Part shown: in pieces, positions 5,257-6,720 of the stretch
How positions within the stretch are numbered: position 1 is the first letter of the stretch
Layout: every line of letters starts with the position of its first letter
Assembly (NCBI GenBank): GCA_026395105.1
Contig: JAPLZH010000028.1
Span: 1-6,720 of the forward strand
Length of the DNA stretch: 6,720 nt
Direction: 5' to 3'
DNA from: Candidatus Tayloriibacteriota bacterium
Lineage (GTDB): Bacteria; Patescibacteriota; Minisyncoccia; Phycocordibacterales; PALSA-1337
The notes under the pieces: model-generated
Database searches by the model: none
Told to the model about the DNA's origin: nothing
Seen by the model: only the letters and a program-made list of their open reading frames with translations
Program-made: the position numbers and the translations under genes

Positions 5257-5832
5257 ATGAATCTAGAATTAAACTATGAGGAAATAGAAAGTCGCCTAAA
5301 TAATTGGCTTAAAGAGCAAGATAAGCTTGTTGTAGGTTTAGACGGCTATAGTGGCCTTGGAAAAACAACTTTTCTTAAATATATAGCTGCTCACGATTCA
5401 AGAGTCAAACCAGTCTTCATGGATGATTATGTTACGACTGCTAACACTAGAGAAATACTAATACCTCAAATCGACAGAAACTCACATTCTTTAATTTTAG
5501 AATGGAGTAATAATACCGGCTTTCAACGCATAAGAGCTCTCGTAAACGATTTTAAAAATGATAAACAATACGCCATTCTACTATTAGATGGAATTTTTCT
5601 ATATCACCCGGATATTCTTGATGATCTTTGGGATAAGAAAATCTTTCTTGATGGAAATGTTGAAGAAGCGGATCAAAGGAGGATTAAAAGAGAGAAAGAA
5701 CGGTGGGGAGAAGATTATTTTCCAGAAGATCATCCTGATTCTTACATACGTCTATTCAAAATTGCTTATAACAAATATTTGGAGCTGTATCGGCCCAAAG
5801 AGAAAGCTGACCTAGTATTAATGATTAATTGA
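5257..5832 (+). CDS. Uridine-kinase-like P-loop kinase
   Basis: This 191-aa cytoplasmic protein resembles the uridine kinase/phosphoribulokinase group, which transfers phosphate from ATP to nucleosides or small metabolites. The Walker A loop is GYSGLGKT at 30-37. An acidic pair in VFMDDYV (53-59) sits where uridine kinases bind substrate and metal. A hydrophobic strand ends in LLLDGIFLYHP (108-118), the Walker B region. KIFLDGNVEEADQRRIKRE (128-146) matches the lid region with its paired arginines. Length is close to the family's usual 200 residues. It could be a nucleoside salvage enzyme, or a small-molecule kinase with another substrate. The substrate cannot be told from sequence. It is divergent from the Panacea gene with 203 bases between starts. 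No terminator for it is seen on the plus strand. Confidence 0.82.
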   Translation: MNLELNYEEIESRLNNWLKEQDKLVVGLDGYSGLGKTTFLKYIAAHDSRVKPVFMDDYVTTANTREILIPQIDRNSHSLILEWSNNTGFQRIRALVNDFKNDKQYAILLLDGIFLYHPDILDDLWDKKIFLDGNVEEADQRRIKREKERWGEDYFPEDHPDSYIRLFKIAYNKYLELYRPKEKADLVLMIN

Positions 5833-5866
5833 GAGGAACACTGAAAAGAAATTGACCAAAAGAAAA

Positions 5867-5885
5867 CCACAGAAGTTCTCTGTGG
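5867..5885 (-). terminator. Rho-independent terminator of the right-hand minus-strand gene
   Basis: CCACAGA (5867-5873) and TCTGTGG (5879-5885) form a 7-bp stem with a 5-base loop. On the minus strand it is followed by TTTTCTTTTGG. It should end the transcript of the gene whose stop is at 5990. There is no T-run on the plus strand, so it is not the kinase terminator. Confidence 0.8.
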
Positions 5886-6003
5886 CCGGAGTTTGGGATT
5901 GAACCTCGCTCCTTTTATGACAACTTTTTCTCGGGAAGTCATCATTCCCTAGTGCTTTTGAATCAAAGGTGGCACTATCCTTCGGCGTATTAGCTCAACT
6001 CCG
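5886..6003 (-). other. Stem-rich, tRNA-like trailer of unknown function
   Basis: On the minus strand CGGAGTT (6003-5997) pairs with AACTCCG (5893-5887) and is followed by G and CCA, like an acceptor end. GGTTCAATCC (5905-5896) resembles a T-loop. Internal stems include TAGTGC/GCACTA (5977-5972 with 5955-5950) and GGGAA/TTCCC (5949-5945 with 5937-5933). A 5-bp T-stem, a D-arm and a valid anticodon arm cannot be formed, so this is not a normal tRNA. It may be a decayed tRNA or a structured 3' untranslated region. The 5' arm overlaps the last codons of the gene ending at 5990. Confidence 0.3.
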
Positions 6004-6520
6004 TCACGAGTTTCGGCAACTTTTCGTCAAGGAAACTTCGAAGTTCCTCAGGAAGTGGCTTGTTCCACTCCATTTTAACGAACAGTTGCTTGAGAAGTTC
6101 TTTGCGTTTTTCGTTCGCATCGATGCGCTTCCCAGTGTCGATATCATCATCGATATTTTTTCGTAACGGTTCCGGCACCTCTGCCCGTTCCCCGATAGCT
6201 CGCTCAACCATTGCCAGGAAACCCGGCACTTGATCACAGTTATTGAGATCCAGACGTAAGTCTTTGGGATTGAACCACTCGAGTTTTTCGACCGCTATAC
6301 CGAGTTCCTGAAGCTTGGCGGTTACAGCGTGCTCGAACACCGAGAGATTTCCGAAACAATGTCGGAAGTTGAGCTCCTCTTGACCCAGGCTCCTCATATC
6401 CTGGGTGAACAAGCAAGAAAAACAGGTGACGCAGGGCCTCTTCGTCAAATCCACCGGGATGAGGCTAAGAATCCACTGAGCCAAAGCTGTTACGCGATTG
6501 CCGCCATTAGTAGTGTTCAT
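5990..6520 (-). CDS. Unknown protein with CxxC-containing N-terminal region, 176 aa
   Basis: I do not recognise a family. Taking the ATG at 6520 the protein starts MNTTNGGNRVTALAQW. The start is preferred because AAAGGA lies 4 bases upstream. An in-frame ATG at 6556 would add 12 residues but has only a badly spaced GG-rich stretch. Residues near 30-37 read CVTCFSC, which could bind metal or form disulfides, with one more cysteine near 55. The middle part (LSVFEHAVTAKLQELGIAVEKLEWF) and the charged C-terminal part look helical. No signal peptide is evident, although a short hydrophobic stretch (ALAQWILSLIPV) lies near the N-terminus. Codon use is richer in G and C than in the kinase and the IS30 edge. 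A terminator follows about 105 bases after the stop. Confidence 0.65.
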   Translation of the reverse strand: MNTTNGGNRVTALAQWILSLIPVDLTKRPCVTCFSCLFTQDMRSLGQEELNFRHCFGNLSVFEHAVTAKLQELGIAVEKLEWFNPKDLRLDLNNCDQVPGFLAMVERAIGERAEVPEPLRKNIDDDIDTGKRIDANEKRKELLKQLFVKMEWNKPLPEELRSFLDEKLPKLVTELS

Positions 6521-6607
6521 TTTGTCCTTTGTAGTACTGGTGTATTGTTTTGGCATACCTTTTTAAAGCCTTGAAATTCAATGAACTAGCTACCTTTGAA
6601 GTAGGAC

Positions 6608-6720
6608 AGTAGAATTAATGTATTAACAAAATAATTAATTTAATTGTCATATGAAATATCATCATTTGTCTTTTGGAGAGAGGTTTTGTATTGAGAAAAT
6701 GTATAGCGCAGGATCTGCAA
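6608..6720 (+). mobile_element. Left end of an IS30-family-like insertion sequence
   Basis: The right edge carries the start of an IS30-like transposase gene. Upstream, GTAGAATTAATGTATTAAC (6609-6627) resembles the terminal repeat of IS30 as I recall it (TGTAGATTCAATTGGTCAAC). The element would therefore begin near 6608 and run past the window. The right end and target duplication are outside, so the boundary is approximate. Confidence 0.5.
6651..6720 (+). CDS. IS30-family transposase, N-terminal fragment at window edge
   Basis: The 23 visible codons read MKYHHLSFGERFCIEK followed by MYSAGSA, and the frame is open to the edge. This matches the characteristic IS30 start, in which a Y/H-HL segment is followed by an ER motif and then a hydrophobic stretch ending in G-x-S before the helix-turn-helix. 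The family encodes a DDE transposase that cuts and joins the insertion-sequence ends. Only the first part of the DNA-binding domain is present here, so integrity cannot be judged. No Shine-Dalgarno sequence is obvious before the ATG, and the upstream region is very AT-rich. Confidence 0.7.
   Translation, partial: MKYHHLSFGERFCIEKMYSAGSA

Noticed and set aside
5830..5880. Read-through of TGA extending the kinase
   Set aside because: The protein already has the family length at TGA, and the downstream frame enters a terminator hairpin.
5945..5975. Possible tRNA with UCA anticodon (Sec or UGA-Gly type)
   Set aside because: ATTCAAA looks like an anticodon loop but its flanks do not pair, and the genes here use TGA as stop or avoid it.
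5886..6003. A normal class II tRNA gene
   Set aside because: The T-stem flanking TTCAATC does not pair, no D-stem forms, and no 5-bp anticodon stem encloses a U33-containing loop.
1..6720. CRISPR array or other regularly spaced repeats
   Set aside because: No direct repeats of 20 or more bases at regular spacing were seen.

Overview
This 6.7 kb window looks like a chromosomal segment of a small-genome bacterium. Its compact layout, a homing-endonuclease gene fused onto a tRNA gene, and promoters whose -10 boxes sit almost on the start codons make a Patescibacteria/CPR-type genome a reasonable guess. No phylogenetic marker was tested. The long RecG frame contains no in-frame TGA, so the code appears standard, not the TGA=Gly code of Gracilibacteria or Absconditabacteria.

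Layout from left to right: (1) the N-terminal part of an unknown minus-strand gene (1-171), then a strong terminator (191-220). (2) A minus-strand unit made of an HTH plus LAGLIDADG homing-endonuclease gene whose last 17 codons and stop lie inside a complete tRNA-Ser(GCU) gene, followed by a 64-bp dyad and the terminator. (3) A minus-strand gene of unknown function (stop at 1480) with its own terminator, a probable TTG start and a near-perfect extended Shine-Dalgarno sequence. (4) A divergent, complete recG helicase gene (2073-4286). (5) Convergent to recG, a gene for an XRE-HTH plus Panacea/DUF4065 (SocA-like) protein of the antitoxin type, with a large inverted repeat between the two stop codons. 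(6) Divergent from it, a uridine-kinase-like P-loop kinase. (7) A structured intergenic region with a terminator, then an unrecognised minus-strand gene with a CxxC-containing N-terminal region. (8) At the right edge, the start of an IS30-family-like transposase gene and its probable left terminal repeat.

The genes do not form one operon: nearly every gene has its own promoter and orientation. Only recG is clearly housekeeping (fork reversal and recombination repair). The homing endonuclease, the Panacea regulator without an obvious toxin, and the IS30 edge give the window an accessory, mobile-element-influenced character. The strongest oddity is the endonuclease/tRNA-Ser gene overlap: tRNA 5' maturation would cut the endonuclease stop codon off any shared transcript. 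A second theme is initiation. Five genes have -10-like hexamers 6 to 10 bases before ATG, predicting leaderless or nearly leaderless mRNAs, while one gene has a textbook Shine-Dalgarno sequence. No CRISPR array, rRNA or prophage structural gene was seen.
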